The position numbers and the translations under genes are program-made. Positions 39,016-52,655 of a stretch of DNA of 64,000 nucleotides are shown piece by piece. The notes under the pieces are model-generated. The model saw only the letters and a list, made by a program, of their open reading frames with translations, had not been told where the DNA came from and searched no databases. Where the stretch lies: assembly GCA_051294375.1 (NCBI GenBank), contig CM119268.1:5631221-5695220 (forward strand). Direction: 5' to 3'. Source of the DNA: Paraspadella gotoi. Lineage: Eukaryota > Chaetognatha. Position 1 is the stretch's first letter. Each line of letters begins with the position of its first letter.

Positions 39016-41943
39016 AGGAGAGAGAGAGAGAAAGAGAGAAAGAACATATAAAGAACACAGAGAGAAGACACACAGAGAGAGGAGAGAGAGAGAGAGAGAG
39101 AGAGACACCAGAGAGAGCAAGGAAGAGAGAGAGAGGAGTTAGAGAGAGAGAGAGAGAGATGAATAAATTGATTAACAAACAATGTATTAGGAATACAAAT
39201 ACTAAGACAAATAGACAAAGACAAAACTCAATGAAAACCCATGCATATATAAAACAGTCGGAGTTTTTGTTATAAACTGAAAACGATAAAACACACAACA
39301 GGGAATCTCTTGAGAAAAACCAAGGAAATAATATCGAAAGAAAACCAAAAAAAAAAAAAATCCAAATTCCCAAAATCCGCTTCTTTTTTCTGCTTTGGGT
39401 GTTGACAAAATTTTTTTTCCATTTTTGATCTTTTTCTTCAATTTCCTTTTTTGCTTTAATTTCGGCTCTAAATTTGTCTGCCTCTCATCGTCATCGTCGT
39501 TGTCGTCGTCGTCATAACGTCGTTGTCGTTTATTGTCGCACATTTTCATAGAAACAAATTTGTCTGATTCGTTCGGTTGCGTAATCTCGTCCGTCGTCGT
39601 CTTCGTCATCGTCTATCTTAGGGATTTGGGATTGTGGCGCGATTGACCTTTTTCCCGTCGTCGTCGGTTCCGTCCCAGTCGTCGTCGTCGTCGTCGTCGT
39701 CGTCGATCTCTTCTGGTCTTGAATTATCTTCATCGTCAAACAAAATTTTTTTTCGTCCCACAAAATATTTTTTCTTCTTATTCTGTCGTCGTCGTCACAT
39801 CATCTACATCGTTCAGCATCATCACAATGCATCATCATCATCATCAGTGTCATCCAGCGTCATCTCTTGTCATCACACGTCATACCATATCTTTATCCTC
39901 TCGTCAATGACGTTTTAATTTCTACAGAAAATTATCATCAACAACATCATTGTTGTCATCATTATCTATTCGCTAAATGTTTTAGGTTCATTATCTATTA
40001 CCAGTCATCAATTTCGGTCATTCAATTGATGTCATCCATCGATCGTTGCAAGCGTCATCGGTCGTTATTATCATCATCGTCGTCTGTCATGCGTTTCTCC
40101 TCACTGTCATACTCTTCATCCATCGTCGTTTCGTCCATTTTTTCTTTCCAAAATTCGACACACGCTCTTACTGGTTTATACGCTTCGTTTGGTGCGATCA
40201 AGAAAGAATGTGGAGCTCAAAAAGTTCATAGATTGAGGGCATAAAAGCAAGAGACGTTTGTGTCATTAACATTGTTCTAATTCCAATCCTATATCTTCAA
40301 AATTCCAGTTCACTACATTCATCGATTCTCATAATCTACCCATCATGCATTTTTATCAAGTTATATCAATTAATCGTAATCATAATAATTAAAAATGCGC
40401 TCATTTTTTGTTGTAATTTAAATTTTTATCCTCTCTTCCCTCCTTTTCGTTGAATTATCGTGATCAGTGACGGAAAGAAAACCTACAAAACATCCCTTCG
40501 GATCAAATTAACTAATTTATTATTCTAAAATTATATATGAAATTGGTACACAAACCAATATAAAAATTATCCATTCATTAATATAAGTCTATCCTTGTCC
40601 CTGATTTCGGACAGCTTTGGTGGTTTTCAGGCCTTCCATCACACTACTTACAAGGATAATAAGCAAAGCAGGTTTCGCAAGCTTCTCAAATCAAAGACTC
40701 ATCTCATTGACCCAGTCTTAATTATGATCACTCCCAGTGAACTTGCTGTCTCCATACTCCGCATGAAAGTGTAGTATATCACAACTCAGGATATTACAAA
40801 GAAGTATTTCTTTATTTATTGTAATTAACCACAATAAAACAGCGAAACAATACGCGCGAGAAATTAACGCCGGACGGCATCTTGGAGGGGCTTTCCTTAA
40901 CATTAACCTCATTGCGGTGCCGGAGCCGAGCTGGTCTTAATTACCACCGCAGCTAATTCACCAGCATTAGCGAGGTCAGCTAGGTAAGGAACTAAGGACA
41001 ACATCGCAGAGACCAGGTTTCCGATTCTGGAAGGTTAAGTTTCTCTTTTTATCTAGAGAGCTTTCTGCCCCACCAAATTTGGTTTGACTTGGATCACCTT
41101 ATCAAGCCTTTGGACTCCAATTAGTTTGGAACAATGAAAGGACCGTGTTTTTCGAAATGTTTGGCTTATTGTTAGTCAGTTCGCCGGCATTCCAAGTCGA
41201 TCAGTTTTACATGTTTCAACGAGAGAATTTTTACTTTTAAAAACATTTAGGCGATTAGTTGGTATAAAACGAAGATGTAAATGAGATACGAGAAATAAAT
41301 GGTAATTTGTAATTGTTTCATGTTTTACTTCTTTATTTTTTCTTAACATTTAGATTCGAGAACCTATAATTAAGGGGTGGCCTATCACAAGAATTTCAAT
41401 TTAGCATTATTCAATAATAAGTAGAAATTACTGTACGTCCTAATTATTACGCCGACAATGAAATAATTATAATATAATATTAATATTTTTCTCTTTCACT
41501 TGCTTTTTCATCTCTTTATTCTCTTCTTTCTTCTACCTTTTTCCTTTAACTTTTTACTTCCTCTCACCTTCCTCGTAAAATCTTCTTGCTTCCTTCCCTC
41601 ATCTCCTTCCCAACCTTTTCGCACAACCTTTTCTGAATTCGTCGAAGTATTCGAATTTTTGGCGCCAACTCGAGAAAGTGCACCTAACGCCTTTCGCAGT
41701 TTCGGCATCTGGGCGGGGCACGCTCCTTACTTGCCGTTACGCCCTGGTTGCACCTGAAAATCTCACTATCCTTTGTTTGTAATGATTCAGGACCTTTTAA
41801 ATATTGCTTCCTTATTATTTTTATATTTTATTATTATTATTATATGTTATATTATCTATTATTATTATTATTATTATTATATTATTATTATTATTATTAT
41901 TATTGATTATTAATTATTAATTATTATTATATTATTATCTAAT
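37559..41943 (+). mobile_element. Outer arm P, direct (left arm of second composite copy)
   Basis: Matches 15,335-19,619 in order. The first 200 bp after the GA array are identical to 15,365-15,565. From about 39,600 onward, insertions of one to four bases are frequent (for example in the GTC array and at 40,020-40,360), more than in any other arm copy. Confidence 0.65.
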
Positions 41944-43122
41944 TTAAAGCCTTGAGGTCATTTTTTCATCGATCGGTCCGACCGACTGACCGACAAACGT
42001 GTAGGTTGCGAAGAGAAGAAAATAGAAAAAGAAAACCAAAAGCCGCAACGAAGATCGATCGAACGACGAACGTAAAACGATACGAAACGTAACGACGCGA
42101 CCGACCCGACGACGACCGAAACGAACGACGAACGAACGAAACGAACGACGAACGACGAACGACGAGAACGAATCAACGAAGAACGTAACCGATGCACATC
42201 TCGTCACACACCCATACATTTTCTCGTGGTTTCTGGTATACTTTCAGCTTCACAAAAACAAAACATTTTTTTTTTCTTTCCGACAGTTTCACAGAGGCGG
42301 GACATAAGAAACCAATCGGTATAAAAAACAATATAAAAAAAAACACTTAATAACTAAAAACAATAAAATGAATAATCTGAAAAAGTATAAGCGAAGCATC
42401 TCGCATACTTAACAAAGTTTAGTTAGAAGAGAAAATAGTTTGCTTAAAAAAAGAAAACAGAACAAAGAATTAAAAAAACAAAAACAGAAAACTTTTTTTA
42501 AAATTTGCCGGAAATTTGAAAAAAGGTGAGTTGGTTTTTTTTCTTTAAAACGCGTTTATTTTTTTTTCTGTTTTTCTTTTTTTTCCGTTTTTTTCTATTT
42601 TTTATTATCGCGAGTATAAATAAACCTAAGGAAACACATTTTTCATTTCTTTTAAACGATACGCGTGACGACGACGCAGAACGACGCCAACGAACGATAA
42701 AGAAAGATGATATGGTTATAGATGGTGATCATGATGATGATGAAGGCAATGACGAATGATAGGCAAGATTGATGAACCTGCTTTATCATTATCGTGATTT
42801 GACGACAATGAAGATGATGATGATAAATACGATATGATTCTTATGTATTATAACGATAATCCAAATGTGAAAAGAATGACGAGTAAGACTTCTTTTCTTT
42901 CTTCCGGATGTCAGAAGTCTGATATTTTCCTTACAGTCACACGTCACTCATCAAAGAATTGTCCCAATTAAAAATTTCCAGCGCTGGGAATCGTAAATCG
43001 AAACTTATTCACGCGGAGTCAACCTATCGCTGAACTCTAATCGCTCACAGTAAGCGAATATAATTAATCCGCATAAAAAATTATCCCTTCCCACCTCTTT
43101 CTGTGTTCAGACTTTTTAAATA
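41944..43122 (-). repeat. Piece T, inverted (second composite copy)
   Basis: Reverse complement of T, very noisy: the TTCG array (42,055-42,180) is shortened and irregular and many single-base insertions are present. Confidence 0.85.
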
Positions 43123-43133
43123 CAGAGAGAGAG

Positions 43134-43175
<42 letters not shown>

Positions 43176-43198
43176 AGAAGAGGAGAGAGAGAGAGAGA

Positions 43199-43232
<34 letters not shown>
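43123..43232. repeat. (GA)n array at left edge of core copy 3
   Basis: Interrupted GA array with AGAAGAGG interruptions like those at 20,779-20,890. Confidence 0.95.
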
Positions 43233-43426
43233 ATTGGAGTGAGAGTGGGCGTGACATCACATTGAAAGTGGGCGTGGCCCCCGTGAAAGTAGGCGTGGTT
43301 CCGTCGTCGCGGAATCCTCGTGAAAACCACCTTTTACGATTCTGTGAGAATTCTCTCGTTTCTTCTTTCTTTCTTGCTTTGCTTGCTGTTCTGCTTTTTT
43401 TCTGCTTGCTTTCTTTCTTTCTTTCT

Positions 43427-43502
<76 letters not shown>

Positions 43503-43589
43503 TTTTTTTTCTTTCTATCTTTCTTTCCTTTCTTCTTTTTTTTTTTCTTTCTATTCCTTTCCATTCTCTTTTCTTCTTTCTTTCTTTCT

Positions 43590-43621
<32 letters not shown>

Positions 43622-46130
43622 TTCTTTCTTCTTTCTTTCTTTCTCTCTGGATTACACCAACTCAAATTCACAAGAGAACTGCAGCTGAAGCGAAACAAAA
43701 AAAAATATCTTCTTTCTATTTCGTGAGAAAATTTGATCTCACAACTCACAGATTTACGTATTCACTAAATTTGACCAAACTATTTATTTTACAAAGTTCT
43801 TAATTCATTTACAACGGAACTAAGTAAGAAATCAGTAGCAGAGGTGGTCGAGATAAAAAAAATTGGAAAGAAATAAGATAAATCAACTTATTTAGAGAAT
43901 ATTAAAAAAATTGTTTAATTTGTAAACATACTAAATGGAATTTCACATTAAGGTAAAGTTTGAACAAATAAAATAAATTAATTTTTTTTTCGAGCATCGT
44001 AAGATGTTAAGAAATTCGATGAGCTGATTTTTATTTTCTTCTAACTTCATGAGACTCAAGATTTCACTCGGTTATTCGTAGCTGTGTCTCTCGTTTTATT
44101 ACATTCGACGCTATTTCGTTCGTTATATTTACAAAAGTTTTTGCTAATTTTATTGTCGCCGCGGTTGTCCTCTCGCTGTTGTCGTTGTTGTCGTTGTTAT
44201 CGTCCTCGTCGTAACTCCCGCTGGTGATGCCCGGTTCTTCTCGATGTCAATGTTGTTTGTTGTCGTTGTTGTTGTTGTTGTTGTGGATATCGTCGCGTCG
44301 GTCCGTCGTCTGTGTTGTTCCCATGTTTTTTTTTTTCGTCTCCACCTTATTCGGTGGGAGTTCCCTCGAGATGAGCAGAAGAATAGCGCGAGGGGAGGAA
44401 GGAAAGAGAAAGAGAAAGTAGGAAAGAAAAAGAGAGGAAAGGAAAGAGAAAGAGGAGGAAAGGAAAGTGAAAGGAAATAGAAAGAGAAAAGAAAGATAAA
44501 ATGGAGAAGAGGAAAAATAAAATCAGAAGGAAAGAGATGAGGAAAAGTGAGAGGCCAACGGAAAGACAGAGAGAAGAGGGAGGAGAATTAGAAAGGTAAG
44601 ATATTAAGATGAACCAAAAGAAAAGAAAAGAAGGAAGACATAAAAAAAAAAGAAAAAATTAGAGATGGAAGATATGAAGATGAACCAAAGGAAGAATAGA
44701 AGGAAAGAGAGAAAAAGAGTAAAAAAGAGAGAAAATAGAAAAAAAAGAGCGAGAAAATATAGGATACTGGAAGAAAGTTAGAATATGAAAATAAATTAGA
44801 GATAAGAAAACGTGAGAAGGAAAAAAGAAAAAAGAAGTAAAAAGTCAAACGAGAATCGTTGTTGTTGTTGTCCTCGTTCTGCCGTCGCCAGAGATACCGA
44901 GGTCTCACTGAAAACCCGTAAGTTTCGCATATGTCGTCGTCTTGTCGAAGAAAAGAAGGTCATAACTTGTCCAGTAGAGTGAAGCACTGGGGAACATACT
45001 TTGTCAGTGTCTAAACTTCAAATTGAGGACTGAGGAGGAAAGAGCTCTTTTAGAATTGTAGGTGGTGAAAGAAGTGATAAAGTAAGTGTGAGATTGGAAG
45101 TGAATGCGGGAGAGATTTCCGAAGATGTGTTCGTAGAAAAGTGTGAAAGTGCGAAAAAGAAGGAGACGAATTGCAATGAGACACTGACGACGACGACGAT
45201 GACTACGACGACGACGGCTCCAATGAAGACATTGAGGACGACGTGTACAACGACGACAATGAGGATGACATTAAAACGACGACGACAATGAGGACGACGA
45301 CTACGAAGACGCAATCGAAATAAATTGGAATCTCATAAACTTTTGAATCGTGAAAAAAAAGGAACAAGTTACATCGACAGCTCGCCGCCCACTTCTCTTC
45401 TGGCCCCGTGTCATAAAACTACTATCATGTTACCAAGATAAGGATCTATAAAATTACAATATCTGTGATTTAGATCAGGAAAGTATATTCTGTTCGTTGA
45501 AATGTATATTTCTTGTTGACATTAGAATTAATTTCCTCATGAGGTTATTTCGAAAAGTTTCTCAGCAGTAGCAAAGTGAAAAATAAACACGAGTTTGAGA
45601 GAGATAAAGTAAATTTGAGAGAAACACAGAGATTAAAAAGCGGAAGAGGTTCAAAATAATAATAATAAAAATAAATATTGGATAAAAATAAGATCTCTCA
45701 GTCTCGTTTTATTCACTCCAGAGTACCTGGCTTCCTATCAATGAGTGGTATAATATTTCAAAGAATGTTTCAATTGTAGAAAAGACACTCCGATATTGTT
45801 CTCCAATCATTGAATCAATATAACCAAATTGAATTTTTTTCCAGACCAATTCCATCCTTTATCCAACCACCGATCTCAAAAAGACCCATTGCAAAATAAA
45901 ATCCTGACCACCATCTGCAACGATCAACGCTGATTCAAAGTCGATAGAACCGGCGAAATCTCGAGAGATGGAATCGAAAATTCTGAAGGAAAGGAAAAAC
46001 GAGAAAGAGATCATTTGTAGATTAAAGGAAAACGATCACGGTTCTTGACGAGACGACGACGATGACGAAGACGACGACGACCGATGCGATTAAGAAGAAG
46101 ATAATGACAAAGACGACTATCATGATGAAA

Positions 46131-46163
<33 letters not shown>

Positions 46164-46281
46164 GTTGTGATTATGAAGAAGATAATGACGAAAGAAGACT
46201 ATGATGATGAGATGACACGATGACGAGACGACGACGACGACGAAAGTTGTGATTATGAAGAACATAATGTCAGAGAAGACT

Positions 46282-46315
<34 letters not shown>

Positions 46316-46545
46316 CGACGACGAAGACGATGAGAATGATGCTAGCGAAGAATATGATCACGACAAAGACTACGACGACGACGACGATGACGAAGACAAA
46401 GAAAGGCGACGCCATGATGAAAAACGACGACGACGATGCAGCAATATCAAACATGAGCAAACTCACAAATTGGTGTCACAAAATTTCTATGATAAAACCT
46501 CATAAATTTCATGAAAAATTTTCTGAATCTGGCCTCTCTGCTCTG

Positions 46546-46618
<73 letters not shown>

Positions 46619-48178
46619 TTTCCTGCTCAAGAGGGCGATTAAAATTCGGGCGGCAGTCTCCGACGCTGTCGACTTAGAGAAGAAGAGAGGAAGAGAAGAA
46701 AAGAAAAGAAAAGAGAGAGGAGAAAAGAAGAAGAGAAAGAGAAAAAAGAAAAAAATAAGAAAAAGGCAAAAGAAAAAAGATAACAGAGAAGAAGAGAAGA
46801 GAAAAAAGTAAGAAAAAGGCAAAAGAAAAGAAGAAGAGAAGAAGAAAAAAGAATAAAAAAAAAAGGCAAAAAGAAAAAGAATAAAAAAAGAAATAAGCAA
46901 AAAGAAAAGAAAAAAGAAAAAAAGAAAGAAGAAGAGAATTAGAAAAAAAAGAAAGGGCAAAATGAAAAGAAGAAAAAAAATAAGCAAAAAGAAAAAAAAA
47001 AAATGAAAAAAAAAAAAAAAAGAGGAAAAAGAAAAATGGAAAAAAAAAGGAGAAGAAAAAAAAAAAAAAAAGAAAAAAAGAAAAAAAAGAGAAAAGAAGA
47101 AAGATGGAAGAATGAAAAGATAAAAAGAAAAAAGGAAAGACTAAAGTATAAAAAAATAAGAATGACTAAAAAAAACTAAGGTGACCATTTTAGCTCATAG
47201 CAAATCAAATAATATTAACAATTGACAAAGCGTTCAACCTACTTATGTCCACAATTCAAATAATTACATAATTTGGAGAATAACAAAATCATTCAATCAA
47301 GACGAAGAAAATCCTAACTCCCCCTGCACCCCCTTCCCTCAAAAATATCTTCCTACTCCCTCTTTCTTTTTTTTTTCTTCCTCCGATTTCATCGCCTACA
47401 TTTTCTGGGTCACTGGGTCCAACAGGATCATAAAATCTGCAATTGCAATCCGGTCGCGGACTTCTCTAGTCACGTGACAACCAAGTTGGCCTTTCGGGAT
47501 TTCTGGCGTCGCGAAGCCACTGATGCGTTTGATTTCGTCCATGAGCGGATTGCGTTGATCTCCGGGGAAAATTGTCGCCGTCGAAGGAGGCAAAAGTCAT
47601 TGGCCACATGGAATAAGTAGCCGTTTCAACTGATTTACTTGCAGTCAAAATAATTCTAAGTAACTCGAGAGTTTTATCCAAAAAGATTTCAAGTTTGCCA
47701 AAGTCGCGTAAAAAAAAAAGAGGCAATGGCATCAATCATTTCATAGATTTCAGGCTTCATTGCTTCCCGTCAATGACTAAATAAAAGAAAAAAAGTGGCA
47801 ACGAGGACGGCCTCCGTCTTTCGGGGATTTCTGGCGACGCCTAGGCCATTGATGGCTTTTCTGGCGTCGATGAAGGGACGGAAACGACAAGAGAAAAAAG
47901 CGTCGAGGCCGTAAAACCGAAGCGAAAGAGACGCAAGGGACTTGGGTTTTTTTTGTTGTGGATGTGGAGGAAAGTCGGCCTTGTCTTTGCCATTTTATTC
48001 TTACGTCGTCGTCGTCGTTTCATGGTCGTTGTTGTTGTCGTATCGTTGTTGTTCATCGTTGTCGTCCTTGGTCGTCATTGTAATTAGCGTCCAACTAAAT
48101 CGATCATATTGTATCAATGTCGTTTTCGAATTTTTGATTTTCCGATGTTTTTTCCGCACGAAATCTTTGTTTTTTAAT
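43233..48178 (+). mobile_element. Core K, copy 3
   Basis: Same order and content as cores 1 and 2, including the GC-box cluster, CTTT array, GAC/GAT arrays, CT array (46,552-46,620), polypurine tract (46,675-47,165) and CTTTCGGG direct repeats. The polypurine tract is closer to copy 2 than to copy 1. No coding capacity recognised. Confidence 0.6.
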
Positions 48179-48230
48179 ATCTCTCTCTCTCTCTCCTAAT
48201 CTCTCTCTCTCTCTCTCCTCTCCCTCTCTT

Positions 48231-48272
<42 letters not shown>

Positions 48273-48292
48273 TCTTCTCTCTCTCTCTCTCC

Positions 48293-48323
<31 letters not shown>

Positions 48324-48336
48324 CCCCCTCTTCTCT

Positions 48337-48370
<34 letters not shown>
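48179..48370 (+). repeat. (CT)n array at right edge of core copy 3
   Basis: CT array with the same CCTAAT and CCCTAT interruptions as 25,881-26,082. Confidence 0.95.
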
Positions 48371-49470
48371 ATTTAAAAGTCTGAACAGAAAGAGGTGGAG
48401 GGGATAATTTTTTATGGGATAATTTATGATTCGTACTAGTTGAGCGATAAGTTCAGCGATAGGTTGAAGTGAATAGTTTCGATTTTCGATTCGCGAAATT
48501 TTTGAATTGGAAATCCTTTGATGAGTTCGACGGAAGAAAATATCATGACTTCGACTCCGGAGAAAGAAAGAATCTTACTCGTCATTTCTTTTCAACATTG
48601 GATTATCGTTATATCATAAGAATCATCATCGTATTTATCATCATCATCATCATTGTCGTCATAATCACCATAAACGTCATCATCTTTCATCATCGTCATT
48701 GCCTCATCATCATCATCATCACCATCATAACCATCATCATCTTCTTTATCGTCGTCGTCGTCGTCGTCTCACCGTATCGTTAAAAAAAAGGAAATGTGTT
48801 TCTGAGGTTTATTGTATACTCGCGAAGAAAAAATAGAAAAAAAACGGGAAAAAAAAGAAAAAACAGAAAAAAAAACGTTTTAAAAGAAAAAAAAACCAAC
48901 TCACCTTTTTTCAAATTTCCGGCAAACTTTTAAAAATTTTTTTTTCTGTTTTTGTTTTTTTTAATTTTTGTTCGTTTCTTTTTTAAGCCAAACTTTTTCT
49001 TCTTCTAACGTAACTTTTGTTAAGATGAAGATCTTCGCTTTATATTTCATGATTATTCATTTATTGTTTTTTTAGTTATTAAGTTGTTTTTTTTTATATT
49101 TTTGTTTTCTTATCCATTCGGTTTTTTCTTATGTCTAGCCTCCGTGGACTGTCGGAAGAAAAAAAAAATGTTTTTGTTTGTGAACGAAATATACAGAAAT
49201 CACGAGAAATGTATTGGGGTGTGTGACGAGATTTCGTTCGTTCGTTCGTTCGTTCGTTCGTTCGTTCGTTCGTTCGTTCGTTTCGTTCGTCGTTCGTTCG
49301 TTCGTTCGTTCGGTCGTTCGTCGGTCGGTCGTCGTTCGTTCGTTCGTTCGTTCGTTCGTTCGATCGATCTATCGTTCGCTTGTTGGTTTTCTTTTTCTGT
49401 TTCTTCCTTCCAACCTACGTTTGGTCGGTCAGTCGTCGGCCGATCGATGGAAAAATGACCTCAGGCTTTA
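48371..49470 (+). repeat. Piece T, direct (second composite copy)
   Basis: Matches 26,083-27,200 closely, including a TTCG array at 49,233-49,363. Confidence 0.92.
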
Positions 49471-49501
<31 letters not shown>

Positions 49502-49504
49502 TAT

Positions 49505-49554
<50 letters not shown>

Positions 49555-52173
49555 TAATAATAACATTAATAATAATAATAATAATAATAAAATAATAATG
49601 AAGCAATAATAAAAGTCTGAATCATTACAACAAAGGATATTTGAGATTTTCAGGTTGCAACCAGGCGTACGGCAGTGGAGGTGCCACGCAGATGCCGAAA
49701 CTCGCGAGGCGTTAGGTGCACTTTCGAGTTGGCGCCAAAATTCGAAACTCGGACGTCAGAAAAAGGTGGCGAAAATAGGGGGAGGAGATGAGGGAAGAAG
49801 AAGAAGATACGAGGACGGAGAGGAAGAAAGTAAAGGAAAAAAGGTAGAAGAAAAGAGAAAAAGGAGAAAAAAGCAAGTGAAAGAGAAAAATATAATTATA
49901 TATTATAATTAGTTTCATTGTTCGCGTAAAATTAGGCGTAAGTAATTCTATTATTATTGATAATGCTAAATTGAAATTCTGCTGATAGGCCACCCTAATT
50001 ATAGAGTGAATCTAAATTAAGAAAAATAAAAAGTAAAACATGAACAATTACAAAATAACCATTTAATTCTCTATTCTCATTTACATCTTGTCGTATACCA
50101 ACTAATCCTAAATTTTTTATAAAAGTTAAAAATCTCTCGTTGAAACATGTAAACTGATCGATTGAATGCCGGCGAACTGACTTAACATAAGCAAACATTT
50201 CTCGAAACACGGCTCTTTATGTCCAAACTAATTGGACCAAAGGCTGATAAGTATCCAAGTCAACCAAAATTTTGGTGGGGCAGAAAGCTCTCTAGATAAA
50301 AAAGAAACTGTAACCTTCCAGAATCGGAAACCTGTGTCTCTGCGATGTTGCTCCTTAGTTCCTTACCTAGCTGACCTCCTGCTGGGTTGAATAGCTGGGT
50401 AATAAGACCAGCTCGCTCTCGCCCGAATAGGTCAATGTAAGGAAAGCCCCCTCAGAGATGCCGCGTTAATCTCTGCGCGATTGTTTTCCCTTTTTATTGT
50501 TAATTACAATAAATAAAATAATATTCTTTGAAATATTATACCACTCATTGATAGGGAAGCAGGTTCACTGGGAGTGAATAATAAGACTGTGAGAGAGTCT
50601 TGATTGAAAGCTTGCAGAAACCTGCTTTGTTATTATCTTGTAAGTGTGATGGAGGCCTAAAACCACCAAAGCCTGTCCAAAGTCAGGGACAAGATAGCTA
50701 TTTATTAATGATGGATAATTTTTATATTGGTTGTACCAATTTCATAATAATTTAATTATAAATTAGTTAATTTGATCCGAAATGTTTGTTTTTAGGTCTT
50801 TTCGTCACTGGATCACGAGCTTAATTCAACGAAAAAGGAGGAAGAAGAGGATAAAATTTAAATTACAACAAAAAATTGAGGCATTTTAATTATTATGATT
50901 ACAGAATAACTGATATAATGATAAAGATGATGGATGTAGATTATGATATCGATGATGATTGATGATGTATGATGTTTAATGACACAAATCGTCTCTGTTT
51001 TATGCCCTCATCTATGAACTTTTGAGCCTCCACATTCTTCTTGATCAAACGAAAGCGATAATACCAGGAAACCAGTGTCCGATTTTTTGTAAAAGAAAAA
51101 TGACGACGACGATGATGAGGCATGACAGGTGCAGGAGAAAGATGACAGCCGACGATGATGTAATAACGACGATTGACGGCTGACGACGAGGATGACATCA
51201 ATTATGACACGAATGCAATTGAACAGTGGTATAGATTGAACCTTAAAACATTAGGAAAGATAATGATGACAACAATGATGTTGTTGATGATAATTTTTGT
51301 TAGAAATAAAACGTCATTGACGAGATTAAGATATGGATGATGACAAAGATGATGACGCTGATGACACTGATGATGATGATAGATGATGATGATGGATGCT
51401 GACGATTGATGTGATGATGATGACTGACGACGACAGAAATAAAGAAGAAAAAAATATTTTGTGGCGAAAAAAATATCGTTGTTTTGGCGATGAAGATAAT
51501 TTCACAGAACAGGAGACGTAGACGACGACGACACGACGACGACGACGACGACGACGCACGACGACGGAGGAAAAAGTCAATGCCGCCATCATGCCCAAAA
51601 ACCCTTAGTAGACGATGACGAAGACGACGACGACGGAAGATGACGGACGAACGAATCAACAAATATGTTTCTATTGAAAAATGCTGCGACAATAACCCGC
51701 AACGGACGGTTATGACGCACGCAACGACGATACGATGGAGGCAGACCAAATTTTAGAGCCGAAATTAAAGCAAAAAAGAAATTGAAGAAAAGATCAAAAA
51801 ATGGAAAAAAAATTTTGTCAACACCAAAGGCAGAAAAGAAGCGGATTTTGGAATTTCGATTTTTTTTTTTTTTTGGTTTTGTCTTTTACGATATTATTTC
51901 CTTGGTGTTTTTCTCAAGAGATTCGCCCTTGATTTGTCTGTTTATCCGTTTTCAGGTTTATAAAACAATAAACTCCGACATGTTATATATGCATGGGTTT
52001 CATTTTGAGTTTGTCTTTGTCATATTTGTCTTTAGTATTTGTATCCTAATACATTGTTTTTATAATCAATTTATTCTCTCTCTCTCTCCTCTCTCTTCTC
52101 ATCTCTCTCTCTCTCTCCTCTCTCTGTGTCTCTCTTCTCTCTCTCTCTCCTCTCTCTCTGTGTAAGTCTTTCT

Positions 52174-52211
<38 letters not shown>

Positions 52212-52271
52212 CTCCTACTCTTCTCTCTCTCTCTCTCTCTGTGTCTCTCTCTCTCTCTCTCTCTTCCCTCT

Positions 52272-52311
<40 letters not shown>

Positions 52312-52605
52312 TCCCCAAAGAAAAAGTCATGAGGCCGATTAAGGCGATTCAAACCAAAACAAAGCGAAAACGAAGGGAAAATTCGAAGCCGATTCCGGGC
52401 ACCAGATAGAGAAAGAGGGAGAGGGGAGGAGAGAGAGAGAGAGAAGAGAGAGAGGAGAGACAGAGAGAGTGGAGAGAGAGAGAGAGAGAGGAGTTGGGAG
52501 AAAAAAAGGAAAGGGGAGAGGGCGACGAAGGAGTTAAATCAATGTCACCCACGCTGACCGTTTGTGCAGAAGAGCGCGGGGAGTAAAGTAGTTCATCTGA
52601 GTGAG

Positions 52606-52655
<50 letters not shown>
